64,000 nucleotides of DNA from Brevundimonas subvibrioides (GTDB lineage: Bacteria > Pseudomonadota > Alphaproteobacteria > Caulobacterales > Caulobacteraceae): contig NCEB01000003.1 of assembly GCA_002280475.1 (NCBI GenBank), forward strand, positions 120,506 through 184,505. The letters run 5' to 3'. A model generated the notes under the pieces. It was given only the letters and a program-made list of their open reading frames with translations. It did not search any database and was not told the origin of the DNA. Every line of letters starts with the position of its first letter. The stretch's first letter is position 1. This document shows positions 25,250-35,286 of the stretch, in pieces. A program made the translations under genes and the position numbers.

Positions 25250-25893
25250 GCGTTGGCGGGTTCGACGCGAGCCAGGACCCAGTTCGGGTCGGACGCGCCC
25301 AGCGAGCGTTCGAACGTCCAGTGTTCGGCGGTCCGACGCTCCTCGATGCGCGGCTCGGCCGGGGCGCCGGGCGTGGCCTCTTCCGCCGGGGGCAGGATCC
25401 TGGAGCGCAGTTCCGCGAGGAAGCGGACCTTGGCGACGGCGCGATCGCCCTCTGCCGAAGCCAGCTCGAGGTCGGCGCGGGGCGGTTGCAGGAACTCGAC
25501 CTGTTCGGTCTCTCCGCGGGTTTCACGCGCTGTGATCCCGGCCTCGAAGGATTCCAGCACCGTCGGCGTCAGCAGGGGCTTCAGCGCCGCCCGGTCGCCG
25601 GCCGCATAGCCGCGCACGATGGTCTCATAGGCCTGACGCGCGCCCTCGATGAACTTGGCGGGGTCGAAGGCGGGGTCGCGGGCCCGGAGCGAGGCGGCGG
25701 CGGCCAGGGTCGCGGCGTCCAGGCCCGGCGCGCGGGCCGCGGGCTCGGGCACGGCGGCACCGGCCGGCAGGACCGGAGCCTTGGCGCCGTCCTCGGGCTG
25801 ACGGCCGACCTTCTTGCCCAGCACGTTGTAGAGCTGGAACAGGACGATGGCCGCGATCACGGCGAAGATCACGATCGAGAATTCTACCGGCAC
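25246..25893 (-). CDS. timA: Tim44/TimA-family membrane-anchored protein
   Basis: 215 aa from a GTG start. One N-terminal membrane helix (about 5-23), an Ala/Pro linker and a Tim44-like domain (about 75-210) with FDPAKFIEGARQAYETIVRG, RGETEQVEFLQPP and the closing HWTFERSLGASDPNWVLARV. It resembles the mitochondrial import-motor anchor Tim44; bacterial TimA is periplasmic or cytoplasmic-face, with an unclear role. It is divergent from secB and leads timA-mltA, a layout conserved in Caulobacterales. Confidence 0.88.
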   Translation of the reverse strand: MPVEFSIVIFAVIAAIVLFQLYNVLGKKVGRQPEDGAKAPVLPAGAAVPEPAARAPGLDAATLAAAASLRARDPAFDPAKFIEGARQAYETIVRGYAAGDRAALKPLLTPTVLESFEAGITARETRGETEQVEFLQPPRADLELASAEGDRAVAKVRFLAELRSRILPPAEEATPGAPAEPRIEERRTAEHWTFERSLGASDPNWVLARVEPANA

Positions 25894-25960
25894 GGGGTCT
25901 TCCTGACGTTGGCGTCCTTCGGCACGGACCGGATGGACGAACTCGGTTGGACGATTAGGG

Positions 25961-25972
25961 GCCTATATAGGC
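25961..25972. promoter_or_regulatory. Palindromic TATATA segment in the timA-secB divergent region
   Basis: GCCTATATAGGC (25961-25972) is a perfect 12-bp palindrome in an otherwise GC-rich 195-bp gap between timA (-) and secB (+). It could serve as the -10 element for either direction; a TTGGAC lies 11 bp to its left for the plus strand. No terminator or RNA is seen in this gap. Confidence 0.35.
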
Positions 25973-26088
25973 GGGCGCAAGGCGAGGCGCACCCGTCCGC
26001 ATCCGTCGGGCGAGCGTTGCGACATCGCGTCCCCGGTGCTAGTCGCGCGGGCCTTGTCCCCATCTCCGCATGAACGACTGATCCGCAC

Positions 26089-26592
26089 ATGACCGACGCG
26101 CCCCTCTCCAACAGCCCGGCCGCCGACACGACTGGGGCCGCCGCTCAGCCGACCATGCCGGGCTTCCGCATCCTGGCCCAGTATGTGCGCGACCTGTCGT
26201 TCGAGAACCCGCGCGCGCCCGACAGCCTGCGCATCGAGGGCAAGCCCTCGATCGACATGGGCGTCGAGCTGAACGCTTCGGGCCGCCCCGACGGCCTTTT
26301 CGAGGTCGACCTGAAGCTGTCGATCAAGGCCTCGACGGAAGCCTCGCCGGTGTTCCAGGTTGAACTGTTGTACGGCGGACTGTTCCAGCTGCAGGGCGTC
26401 AGCGACCAGGACATCGAACCGATGCTGCTGATCGAATGCCCGCGCTATCTGTTCCCCTACGCCCGCGAGATCGTGGCCCGGGCGACGGCGGACGGCGGCT
26501 TCTATCCGCCCTTCATGCTGGACCCGATCGACTTCGCCGGCATCTATGCCGCCCGCATGCAGCAGGCCGCCCAGGCGCCGGGCGCCGCCTGA
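26089..26592 (+). CDS. secB: Protein-export chaperone SecB
   Basis: 167 aa. SecB is a homotetrameric chaperone that keeps preproteins unfolded and hands them to SecA. Family motifs: [11 protein letters not shown] (about 28-38), [14 protein letters not shown] and [13 protein letters not shown], then [18 protein letters not shown]. The N-terminus is a short disordered tail. It is convergent with dnaQ, only 4 bp apart. Confidence 0.97.
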   Translation: MTDAPLSNSPAADTTGAAAQPTMPGFRILAQYVRDLSFENPRAPDSLRIEGKPSIDMGVELNASGRPDGLFEVDLKLSIKASTEASPVFQVELLYGGLFQLQGVSDQDIEPMLLIECPRYLFPYAREIVARATADGGFYPPFMLDPIDFAGIYAARMQQAAQAPGAA

Positions 26593-26596
26593 TCGC

Positions 26597-27313
26597 TCAA
26601 GCCGGCTCGGTCTGCAGCCCATAGCCGGCCCAGAGCGACCGGTCCTTCAGCGTCTCGATCAGAAACGCCCTGTGGGCCTCGGCCTCAGCCGGGTGCAGCC
26701 GGGGCGACAGCGGGCGTGGGCGCGGCGCATAGCCGCCGATCACGGCCTGTCCCGTCGCGGCCTGGGCCCCGGTGCGCGCCGACAGGTCCAGCACCCGCTC
26801 CTTGCCGCCCTTCAGTTCCAGATAGACCTCGGCCAGCAGGCGGGCGTCGATCAGGGCCCCGTGCAGGGTCCGCTCGACCAGCGAGACCTTGAACCGTTTG
26901 CACAGGGCATCCAGCGAGTTGGCCATGCCCGGGAACCGCTTCTGGGCCAGGGCCAGGGTGTCGATCCAGCGCGTCTCGTGGATCAGGGCCCATCCGCACA
27001 AGCCGCACTCGTGGTCGATGAAGGCCCGGTCGAAGGCGGCGTTGTGGGCGATCACCGGCGCGTCGCCGATGAAGTCCATCAGGTCCGACACGATCTCGGC
27101 GAACTTCGGGGCCCCACGCACCTTGTCGTCGGTGATGCCGTGGACCTTGATCGCGCCCTCGGGGATCAGGCGCTCTGGATTGACCAGTCGGTGAAAGGTC
27201 CGGCCGGTCGGGAGCAGGTCCTCGATCTCGATGCAGCCGACCTCGATCAACCGGTCGCCCGTCCTGGGGTCGAAGCCGGTGGTTTCGGTGTCGAGGACGA
27301 TTTCGCGGGCCAT
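26597..27313 (-). CDS. dnaQ: DNA polymerase III epsilon subunit (3'-5' exonuclease)
   Basis: 238 aa DEDDh exonuclease, the proofreading subunit. Exo I LDTETTG (D7, E9), Exo II HNAAFDRAFID, Exo III HGALIDARLLAEVY with the catalytic H and D. The C-terminus is the linker to the polymerase alpha subunit. Short for the family, yet the exonuclease domain is complete. Placed 62 bp after coaE in the origin-proximal cluster. Confidence 0.95.
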   Translation of the reverse strand: MAREIVLDTETTGFDPRTGDRLIEVGCIEIEDLLPTGRTFHRLVNPERLIPEGAIKVHGITDDKVRGAPKFAEIVSDLMDFIGDAPVIAHNAAFDRAFIDHECGLCGWALIHETRWIDTLALAQKRFPGMANSLDALCKRFKVSLVERTLHGALIDARLLAEVYLELKGGKERVLDLSARTGAQAATGQAVIGGYAPRPRPLSPRLHPAEAEAHRAFLIETLKDRSLWAGYGLQTEPA

Positions 27314-27375
27314 AGGGGGTGATCCCGAAAAATATGGGCGGTTCTCGGATCAGATCACGCCCACCAAGGAATGCC

Positions 27376-28017
27376 TTAATGAATCGGTTCGTCGGCCGGG
27401 GAAAGAGGTCGGGCACGGGGTTTCCAGCCTGGCGAGAGCACCATCCCCACGATTTCCGCGACCCGCTCTCGCGCGACCTCGAGCCCGTGGCCGGTGTCGA
27501 TGACGAAATCGGCGCGGCGACGTTTCTCGGCGTCCGGCATCTGGCGCGACAGGATCGCCTCGAACCGCTCCTCGGTCATCCCGGGACGGGCCAGCACCCT
27601 TCGCCTTTGCGTTTCCGCATCGGCGGTGACGACCACCACCGCATCCACAGCCCGGTCGCCGCCGGTCTCGAACAGCAGGGGGATGTCCAGGACCGCAAGC
27701 CGGACCCCTGACGCCCGTGCCGCTTCCAGGTCCGCCAGCCGGCCCGCCGCGACCAGGGGGTGGACGATCGTCTCCAGTCGGCGAAACGCCGTGTCGTCGC
27801 GGCCCAGGGCCTCGGCCAGTCGTGCCCGGTCCACCACTTCATCGACGACCACGCCTGGAAAGGCCTCGCCCACGGGACCGACGGCAGCCCCGCCCCGCGA
27901 ATAAAGGCCATGAACCGCGTCGTCGGCGTTCCACACCAGGGCGCCGTGGTTGGCGAACATGGCCGTCGTGGTCGACTTGCCCATGCCGATGGAGCCGGTC
28001 AGGCCCAGCAGGATCAC
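27376..28017 (-). CDS. coaE: Dephospho-CoA kinase
   Basis: 213 aa. Last step of CoA synthesis, phosphorylating the 3'-OH of dephospho-CoA. Walker A loop is [13 protein letters not shown] (5-17), followed by NADDAVH and the CoA-binding [15 protein letters not shown]. Overlaps aroE by 4 bases and is part of ppsR-maf-aroE-coaE. Confidence 0.96.
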   Translation of the reverse strand: MILLGLTGSIGMGKSTTTAMFANHGALVWNADDAVHGLYSRGGAAVGPVGEAFPGVVVDEVVDRARLAEALGRDDTAFRRLETIVHPLVAAGRLADLEAARASGVRLAVLDIPLLFETGGDRAVDAVVVVTADAETQRRRVLARPGMTEERFEAILSRQMPDAEKRRRADFVIDTGHGLEVARERVAEIVGMVLSPGWKPRARPLSPADEPIH

Positions 28018-28844
28018 CCGGCCTCTCCCAGATGGGCCAGCAGCATCGGCCGGGGATCCAACGGCGGCGGCTCCGCGCCAAAGATCGCCCGGAACGACGG
28101 ACCCGCCTGGCCGATGAGCATGGCCAGGCCATCGACCGTCGGGAGGCCGCAGGCCCGGGCGGCGTGAAGGAAGGGCGTCACGACCGGGCGATAGGTCATG
28201 TCCATGACCACCGTGCCGGGCGCGAGCTGCGATGGGTCCAGCTCTGGCGTGACGCTGAGAGCGTTGATCACCAGCCGGGCGTCGCCGAAGCCCTCGCCGA
28301 CCCCGGCGGCCCGGACGGTGCCGCCCAGGTCGGCCGCGAGCGCCTCCGCCCTTGACCGCGTGCGATTGACGATCCGAACGTCAGCCCCCGCCCCGGCGAG
28401 GCCAGCGGCTGCCGCCCGCGCGGCCCCTCCGGCCCCCAGCAGGACGACCCGCGCGCCGTCGAGATCCAGCATGGGGGCCTGATCCGAAAGCGCGAGCAGC
28501 ATACCTTCGCCATCCACGCTGTCGGCCGCGACGGCCCCGTCCTGAAAGACCAGGATGTTGGCCGATCCGCTGGAGCGCGCCGTCGCCGACGCCGAATCCG
28601 CCAGTGCGAAGGCCTGTTCCTTGAACGGCGCGGTGACATTTATCCCGGCGAGCATTCCGGCGCGGCCGGCCACGACCAAGGCCTCGAAGCCCGCGGCGTC
28701 CACCGGCGCGAACGGCACATAGGCGGCGTCCATCCCCGCCGCGGCGATCCAGGCGTTATGGATGACGGGGCTGAGCGAACGGGTCACCGGCTGACCGGCG
28801 ATCCCTCCGACCCGGGCAGCGCCGGTGATGAGGGGGCGGGTCAC
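28014..28844 (-). CDS. aroE: Shikimate dehydrogenase
   Basis: 276 aa. Reduces 3-dehydroshikimate with NADPH in aromatic amino-acid synthesis. Substrate site [13 protein letters not shown]; catalytic lysine and companion [11 protein letters not shown]; cofactor loop [23 protein letters not shown] for NADPH phosphate binding. Overlaps maf and coaE by 4 bases on either side, so the four genes are surely one operon. Confidence 0.96.
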   Translation of the reverse strand: MTRPLITGAARVGGIAGQPVTRSLSPVIHNAWIAAAGMDAAYVPFAPVDAAGFEALVVAGRAGMLAGINVTAPFKEQAFALADSASATARSSGSANILVFQDGAVAADSVDGEGMLLALSDQAPMLDLDGARVVLLGAGGAARAAAAGLAGAGADVRIVNRTRSRAEALAADLGGTVRAAGVGEGFGDARLVINALSVTPELDPSQLAPGTVVMDMTYRPVVTPFLHAARACGLPTVDGLAMLIGQAGPSFRAIFGAEPPPLDPRPMLLAHLGEAG

Positions 28845-29440
28845 GTCTCGATGACCCCGGCGCGCCGCAGCTCCGCCAGCACCGGCCAGAGCGGCATGCC
28901 CAGGACGGTGAAATAGTCGCCCTCGACCCGATCGAACAGCTGAGCGCCCATTCCCTCCAGTCGGTAGGAGCCGACACAGGCCAGCAGGGCCACTTCTCCC
29001 TCCGACTGAAGATAGGTCTCCAGGAAGGCGTCGGAAAAGGCGCGCATGGACATCCGGGCGGTGTCCACGTCCGACCAGACCACGGTTCCGTCCCGCGCCA
29101 GCGCCGCTGCGGAATGCAAGGCATGCGTCCGACCCCGCATGGCCGAGAGCCGCGTTCTGGCCTCCTCGAGGCTCGCGGCCTTGGACATCAGACCGCCGTC
29201 GAAGGCCAAGGTCTGGTCCGAGCCCAGAACCCAGGCTTCGGGGTCACGTCGCGACACGGCCAGCGCCTTCGCGCGGGCCAGGTTCAGCGCGAGCTGGTCG
29301 GGCGCATGATCCGGCAGGGACGCCTTGATCGCGTCCTCGTCGACGCCGGCGTCCTCGGTGGAGAATGTGACGCCGGCCCCAGTCAGCATGGCGCGGCGCG
29401 CCGAGCTGCGCGATGCGAGGATCAGACGTTCACCGCTCAC
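28841..29440 (-). CDS. maf: Maf-family nucleotide pyrophosphatase
   Basis: 199 aa. Maf proteins hydrolyse noncanonical or excess nucleoside triphosphates to monophosphates. The signature LASRSSARRAML (about 8-19) and VLGSDQTLAFDG (about 71-82) with the catalytic aspartate are present; the C-terminal FTVLGMPLWPVLAELR is conserved. Overlaps ppsR and aroE. Confidence 0.95.
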   Translation of the reverse strand: MSGERLILASRSSARRAMLTGAGVTFSTEDAGVDEDAIKASLPDHAPDQLALNLARAKALAVSRRDPEAWVLGSDQTLAFDGGLMSKAASLEEARTRLSAMRGRTHALHSAAALARDGTVVWSDVDTARMSMRAFSDAFLETYLQSEGEVALLACVGSYRLEGMGAQLFDRVEGDYFTVLGMPLWPVLAELRRAGVIET

Positions 29441-30306
29441 CAGGAGGCTCCGAGACGGGTCGTCCGCCGTTCGTTCAGAAGGTTCAGGATCGCCGCCGCC
29501 GTCTCCTCGACCGAGCGGCGGGTAACATCGATCGTGGGCCAGCCGCGCCGTTCGAACGCCCGACGCGCCTTGATCGTCTCCTCGCGAACGGCGTCCGGCT
29601 CGACATAGGAGGAGGCGTGATTGGCGTTCAGCCCGTCCAGGCGGTTGCGCCTGATCTGCACCAGGCGATCGGGCGACACCGTCAATCCCACGACGAGAGG
29701 GTTCTTGAGCCCCACCAGCCGCTCCCCATCCTCCTGGCCGGGCACCAGGGGCACGTTCGCCGCGCGGACCCCCCGATGCGCCAGATAGATGCAGGTCGGG
29801 GTCTTGGAGGTCCGGCTGACCCCCACCAGGACCACATCGGCCCCTTCCAGCTGCTCGGCCGTGCCCTGGCCGTCGTCATGGGCCATGGCATAGTCCAGCG
29901 CCCCGATCCGGTTGAAATAGTCGTGGTCGAGCGCGTGCTGGGCCCCGACCCGGGTCGACAGGGCCGCGCCCAGGTAGCGCGACAGGGCCCCGACCAACGG
30001 ATCCAGCGCACCGATGTGCGGCATGTCCAGCTGCCGGCAGCCTTCTTCCAGCTGCGCTCTCAGATCGCGGTCGACGATGGTGTGCAGAACGACGCCGGGC
30101 GCGGCCGCGACCTCGGCCAGAACCCGCTCCATCTGCTTGTCGGATCGCACCAGGGCATAGATGTGTTCGATCGGGATCACCCCGTCGAACCGGGCCGTCA
30201 CCGCCTTGGCCATGGCATTCAGCGTCTCCCCGGTCGAATCCGAGACCAGGTGGACATGGAAATAGGTGGCCAGGCGCGACGCCCCGGTGGGGCGCGCCGG
30301 GCTCAC
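29437..30306 (-). CDS. ppsR: Pyruvate, phosphate dikinase regulatory protein (kinase/pyrophosphorylase)
   Basis: 289 aa from a GTG. This DUF299-family protein phosphorylates PPDK or PEP synthase with ADP to inactivate it, and reverses that with phosphate. It shows FHVHLVSDSTGETLNAMAKA near the start and the P-loop GVSRTSKTPTCIYLA. In Caulobacter this is the first gene on one side of the replication origin, and the layout is the same here. Confidence 0.93.
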   Translation of the reverse strand: MSPARPTGASRLATYFHVHLVSDSTGETLNAMAKAVTARFDGVIPIEHIYALVRSDKQMERVLAEVAAAPGVVLHTIVDRDLRAQLEEGCRQLDMPHIGALDPLVGALSRYLGAALSTRVGAQHALDHDYFNRIGALDYAMAHDDGQGTAEQLEGADVVLVGVSRTSKTPTCIYLAHRGVRAANVPLVPGQEDGERLVGLKNPLVVGLTVSPDRLVQIRRNRLDGLNANHASSYVEPDAVREETIKARRAFERRGWPTIDVTRRSVEETAAAILNLLNERRTTRLGASW

Positions 30307-30522
30307 GACGGCACCCGACAGAGGATGACTGGGGCGTGCAGGACGATAATGGCTCTGATTCCTGTGGACCGGACGGGGCGCCGAACGACCCGTCCCGAGG
30401 TCCGATCCCTATAGCGCGGGCCGGAGGAGGGCGCGAGACGGGATGGGATCGGACAGCGGCGGCGGTCCGGACCCGGATCATCCCATGGCTGAAAGCCCTT
30501 CCTCGTTTCGCTGGGGAAATCC

Positions 30523-30537
30523 TTAACGAGGCGTTAA
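30523..30537. promoter_or_regulatory. CtrA-type binding site, full consensus
   Basis: TTAACGAGGCGTTAA: two TTAA half-sites with exactly 7 bases between them. In Caulobacter such sites silence the origin by CtrA binding. Confidence 0.75.
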
Positions 30538-30585
30538 CGGCGCCCAGGCCGATGGCAAACACGCCGACCCGCCAAGGTCCCCCTG

Positions 30586-30600
30586 TTAAGGATTCGTTAG
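30586..30600. promoter_or_regulatory. CtrA-type site overlapping a GATTC methylation site
   Basis: TTAAGGATTCGTTAG: TTAA-N7-TTAG, one base off consensus, with GATTC (30591-30595) inside the spacer. Methylation by CcrM could therefore affect occupancy. Confidence 0.6.
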
Positions 30601-30667
30601 GATCTGTCCCCGCTTTCGACAGGCTGTCACACGGGCGTCGTGAGGCCTCCTGCTCGATCTGGAAAAG

Positions 30668-30683
30668 CCGCCTTTCGAGGCGG
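30668..30683. repeat. Short hairpin in the origin region
   Basis: CCGCCT-TTCG-AGGCGG, a perfect 6-bp stem with TTCG loop, in the hemE-proximal half of the origin gap. Confidence 0.5.
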
Positions 30684-30751
30684 ATGAGCGACGATCCATC
30701 CCCTCCGTCCCGGCCCCTGCCTTCTTCCTCCATTCTTTTCTCGAATCCTGA

Positions 30752-30760
30752 TCAGGATAA
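30752..30760 (-). promoter_or_regulatory. Weak DnaA-box candidate
   Basis: Minus-strand TTATCCTGA, 7 of 9 with TTATCCACA, next to a GATCCTGATCAGGATAA-like palindrome and 50 bp from the hemE ATG. Confidence 0.35.
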
Positions 30761-30811
30761 GAGGAAGACCCTGGGCTTGAGGGGATCGCCGTGGCCCCGT
30801 AAAGCCAAGTC

Positions 30812-31849
30812 ATGAGCACCACGCCTTCGTTGATCCGTGTCCTTCGGGGCGAGACTCTCGACCGTCCTCCGGTCTGGTTCATGCGCCAGGCGGGCCGGTA
30901 TCTGCCGGAGTATCGCAAACTGCGGTCCGAAGCGCCGGACTTCATCGCCTTCTGCCTGAACCCGGAGATGGCCGCCGAGGCGACGATGCAGCCGATGCGG
31001 CGTTTCGGCTTCGACGCGGCGATCGTCTTCGCCGACATCCTCCTGATCCCGCAGGCGCTGGGCCAGAAGGTCTGGTTCGAGACGGGCGAAGGCCCGCGTC
31101 TGGGCGAACTCCCGTCCGTCGAGCGGATGCGCGAGCTGACGGCCGGCGCCGGTCAGGCCCTGTCGCAGGTCGGAGAGAGCCTCAGCCGCGTCCGCGCCGA
31201 ACTGGAGCCGCACCGGGCCCTGATCGGTTTCGCCGGAGCGCCGTGGACCGTCGCCACCTATATGCTGGACGGCGGCCGCGACACGATCGGCAAGGGCGAG
31301 CGCGCCACCGCCCGGTCCTATGCCTATGCCGAGCCGGAAAAGGTCGATGAGGTTCTGGCCATCCTGGTCGAGGCGACCGCCCATTATCTGAAGATGCAGG
31401 CCGATGCCGGAGCCGACGCGCTGAAGATCTTCGAGAGCTGGGCGGAAGGGTTGCCCGACGATCTGTTCGAACGCCTGGTGCTGAAGCCGCATCAGGCCCT
31501 GATCGCCCGGGTCCGTGAGCTCGGCGTTACCGTGCCCCTGATCGGCTTTCCGAGGGGTTCGGCCCTGCACGCCGACCGCTATGCCCGCGACGTCGATGTT
31601 CAGGGCGTGGCGCTGGACACCGCCTGCTCGCTGGAGCGCGGCCGCGAGGTCCAGAAGATCAAGCCGATCCAGGGCGCGCTGGATCCCCTGCTGCTTCGCG
31701 TGGGCGGTGCGGCGCTGGACCGCAGGGTGGATCAGCTTGTGGAAGCCTGGGGCTCCGGGCCATGGATCTTCAACCTGGGCCACGGCATCCTGCCGGACGT
31801 GCCGATCGCTCATGTCGAGCAGGTGTTGAAGCGGATCGGGGCGCAGTGA
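30812..31849 (+). CDS. hemE: Uroporphyrinogen decarboxylase
   Basis: 345 aa. Removes four acetate carboxyls from uroporphyrinogen III in haem synthesis. Signature FMRQAGRYLPEY (about 23-34) with the substrate-binding arginine, and FAGAPWTVATYM (about 142). It abuts the origin region; the ATG has no clear Shine-Dalgarno sequence, and TTGAGG (30777)-17 bp-TAAAGC (30800) would start transcription nearly at the ATG, suggesting a leaderless message. Overlaps hemH by 4 bases (GTGA). Confidence 0.97.
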   Translation: MSTTPSLIRVLRGETLDRPPVWFMRQAGRYLPEYRKLRSEAPDFIAFCLNPEMAAEATMQPMRRFGFDAAIVFADILLIPQALGQKVWFETGEGPRLGELPSVERMRELTAGAGQALSQVGESLSRVRAELEPHRALIGFAGAPWTVATYMLDGGRDTIGKGERATARSYAYAEPEKVDEVLAILVEATAHYLKMQADAGADALKIFESWAEGLPDDLFERLVLKPHQALIARVRELGVTVPLIGFPRGSALHADRYARDVDVQGVALDTACSLERGREVQKIKPIQGALDPLLLRVGGAALDRRVDQLVEAWGSGPWIFNLGHGILPDVPIAHVEQVLKRIGAQ

Positions 31850-32937
31850 CGCTAGCCAGGGGGGCGAGCTCACCCAATCGGGCCAACGGTCGCCGGATCG
31901 CGGTCGTCCTGTTCAACCTGGGCGGGCCCGACGACGCGGCGACGGTCAAGCCGTTTCTGTTCAACCTGTTCAACGACCCCGCGATCATCGGATTGCCGGG
32001 GTTCGCGCGCACACCGCTCGCCCGGTTGATCGCGTCGCGTCGCGAAGCCAGCGCCCAGGCCAACTACGCCCAGATGGACGCCGGCGGCGGATCGCCGCTG
32101 AAGGCCGAGACCACCAAGCAGATGGACGCGCTCGACGCCGCCCTCAACGCCTTGCTTCCGGGCGATGATGTCAAGAGCTTCATGGCCATGCGCTACTGGC
32201 ACCCCCTGACCGATGAGGCGGCGATCGATGTCGCCGCCTGGGGTCCGGACGAGGTGGTGCTATTGCCGCTCTATCCGCAGTTCTCGACCACCACGACGGA
32301 GTCCTCGCTCAAGGCGTGGAACGCCGCCTATGCCGGGTCGGGCCGGACGCGCACCATCTGCTGCTATCCCGGTCTCGACGGCTGGGTCCGGGCCCAGGCC
32401 GAGGGCGTGCGGCTGAAGCTGGACGAGGCCGTCCGCGAGCATCCCGGCAAGCCCATCCGCGTCCTGTTTTCGGCCCACGGCATTCCCGAGAAGCTGGTGA
32501 CCGGCAAAGGCGACCCCTATCAGGAGCAGGTGGAAGCCACCGTCGCCCGCGTCGCCGAGGCGGCGGGACTGTCCGACTGGCTGCTGTGCTATCAAAGCCG
32601 CGTTGGACCCCTGAAATGGCTGGGGCCGTCGACGCCCGACGCCATCGTCGAGGCCGGCAAGGCGGGGCTGGGCGTGGTCATCACCCCGATCGCCTTCGTC
32701 TCCGAACATATCGAGACCCTGGTCGAGCTCGACATCGAATACGGCGAACTGGCTCATGAGGCCGGCGTCCACCCCTATCTGCGTGTGCCCGCGGTCGGCA
32801 CCGCGCCCCTGTTCATCGACGGTTTGGCGGGGGCGGTGGCCGAGAGCCTGGGCCGGATCGGGACCGCGCCGGCGGGCCCCGGCTGCCAGGGTCGGTGGAA
32901 GGCCTGTCCGTGCCAGCGCGAGAGGCTCGCCGCATGA
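31846..32937 (+). CDS. hemH: Ferrochelatase, likely [2Fe-2S] type
   Basis: 363 aa from GTG 31846. Inserts iron in protoporphyrin IX. Metal/porphyrin residues lie in LFSAHGIPEKLV and FVSEHIETLVELDIEY. Three cysteines near the C-terminus (C347, C354, C356 in GCQGRWKACPC) and an internal CC pair (172-173) fit the four-ligand [2Fe-2S] cluster known for the Caulobacter enzyme. The annotated frame extends upstream into hemE; the overlap GTG is chosen because the body starts right after. Overlaps hemJ by 4 bases. Confidence 0.95.
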   Translation: MTLARGASSPNRANGRRIAVVLFNLGGPDDAATVKPFLFNLFNDPAIIGLPGFARTPLARLIASRREASAQANYAQMDAGGGSPLKAETTKQMDALDAALNALLPGDDVKSFMAMRYWHPLTDEAAIDVAAWGPDEVVLLPLYPQFSTTTTESSLKAWNAAYAGSGRTRTICCYPGLDGWVRAQAEGVRLKLDEAVREHPGKPIRVLFSAHGIPEKLVTGKGDPYQEQVEATVARVAEAAGLSDWLLCYQSRVGPLKWLGPSTPDAIVEAGKAGLGVVITPIAFVSEHIETLVELDIEYGELAHEAGVHPYLRVPAVGTAPLFIDGLAGAVAESLGRIGTAPAGPGCQGRWKACPCQRERLAA

Positions 32938-33386
32938 ACCTCTACGATCTTGCCCGGGGCCTGCACATCCTGGCGGTGATCGCCTGGATGGCCGGTTTGC
33001 TGTTCCTGCCGCGCCTCTACGCCTATGACGCCGAACAGGCCGACAAGCCTGAGCCTCTGCGGGGCGAGATGCGCGCGCTGCTGCGGCTGTGGCAGACGCG
33101 GATGCTCAAGATCATCCTCAACCCCGCGATGGTCCTCGCCCTTGTGCTGGGTCTGTGGCTGATCCACCTGGGGGGCGCGGTGATCCTGACCCAGCCGTGG
33201 ATCTGGGCCAAGCTGGTCGGGGTCTTCCTGCTCCTGGGCTGGCACGGCTTTCTGGTCGCGGAGCGTAAGCGCATCTCCGCCGGGATCTCGACCCGGACCT
33301 CGAAATTCTGGCGGATGACCAACGAAGTCCCCTTCGTGCTGGCCGTCCTGATGGTCCTGTCCGTTACCCTGGAATGGACGTTCTGA
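32934..33386 (+). CDS. hemJ: Protoporphyrinogen IX oxidase HemJ
   Basis: 150 aa, four membrane helices. Oxidises protoporphyrinogen IX using the respiratory chain. The N-terminal GLHILAVIAWMAGLLFLPRLYAY carries the conserved histidine, and KLVGVFLLLGWHG the conserved lysine. Start ATG 32934 overlaps the hemH stop. Completes hemE-hemH-hemJ, the last haem steps. Confidence 0.94.
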   Translation: MNLYDLARGLHILAVIAWMAGLLFLPRLYAYDAEQADKPEPLRGEMRALLRLWQTRMLKIILNPAMVLALVLGLWLIHLGGAVILTQPWIWAKLVGVFLLLGWHGFLVAERKRISAGISTRTSKFWRMTNEVPFVLAVLMVLSVTLEWTF

Positions 33387-33615
33387 GCCGCGACGCTTGA
33401 CCCGAACCCTCGGTTCGTGGTTCCGCTGATGCCGAGGCGTCCGTTCGGGCGCTGCCCTTCTCTCCGCATCGACCGATCGCTGGCCCCCCTTCGCGGGACA
33501 CCGGCCGCCTTTGGACCCGATGCCCTCCCATCCGGCCGAAAGGCCAATACTTTCAGCCCTGCCCGTTCCGTCGCCCTGCGTCGGTCCGTTCGGCGGCGCG
33601 CATCCGAGCCTTTCC
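33387..33615 (+). promoter_or_regulatory. Leader region of rho
   Basis: 229 bp without a credible gene. It begins with a TTGACC (33397-33402) and a hairpin CGAACC-CTC-GGTTCG (33403-33417), then C-rich sequence of low structure up to the rho ATG. Long C-rich leaders suit Rho's own autoregulation, which is known in other bacteria. No in-frame upstream start is convincing. Confidence 0.4.
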
Positions 33616-35049
<1,434 letters not shown>

Positions 35050-35105
35050 CGACGAGGCGAGCACTCCGCTTCGTGAGAGCCTGACGGGTTGGGTAGACCC
35101 AAACT

Positions 35106-35237
35106 CGTCATCCTCGGACTTGATCCGAGGATCGGATTATCCGCACCTCGGGCCAAGGAGTGATCGCTCGACCTCGCCTCCCGCCTGCGCGTGATTTCGT
35201 CCCGCATCCGATCCTCGGATCAAGTCCGAGGATGACG
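35106..35237. repeat. 132-bp palindromic element with 32-bp perfect arms
   Basis: Left arm 35106-35137 (starts CGTCATCCTCGGACTTGATC) and right arm 35206-35237 are exact reverse complements, 32 bp each. Each arm also folds on itself (TCCTCGG...CCGAGGA). The 68-bp centre is unrelated to coding sequence. It lies downstream of rho and is the type of extragenic palindrome spread through Caulobacterales genomes (from memory). Nothing else is seen in 35050-35286. Confidence 0.85.
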
Positions 35238-35286
35238 GCGTGGAATGAGCGAGCCGGGGTCGATTTCAGGATGGACCAAGACGGCT

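Larger units (their letters stand above)
30307..30811. other. Predicted chromosomal replication origin (oriC)
   Basis: A 505-bp gene-free region between ppsR (-) and hemE (+), the same two neighbours that flank the Caulobacter crescentus origin. It holds a perfect CtrA-type site TTAA-N7-TTAA (30523-30537), a near-perfect one TTAA-N7-TTAG (30586-30600), three GANTC sites of the CcrM type (30357-30361, 30591-30595, 30743-30747), a 7/9 match to the DnaA box on the minus strand (30752-30760) and a 16-bp TTCG hairpin (30668-30683). It contains no consensus DnaA box, so the weak boxes need footprinting to prove. Confidence 0.8.

Noticed and set aside
30361..30370. DnaA box at CTGTGGACC
   Set aside because: Only 6 of 9 positions match on the reverse strand; not enough in GC-rich DNA.
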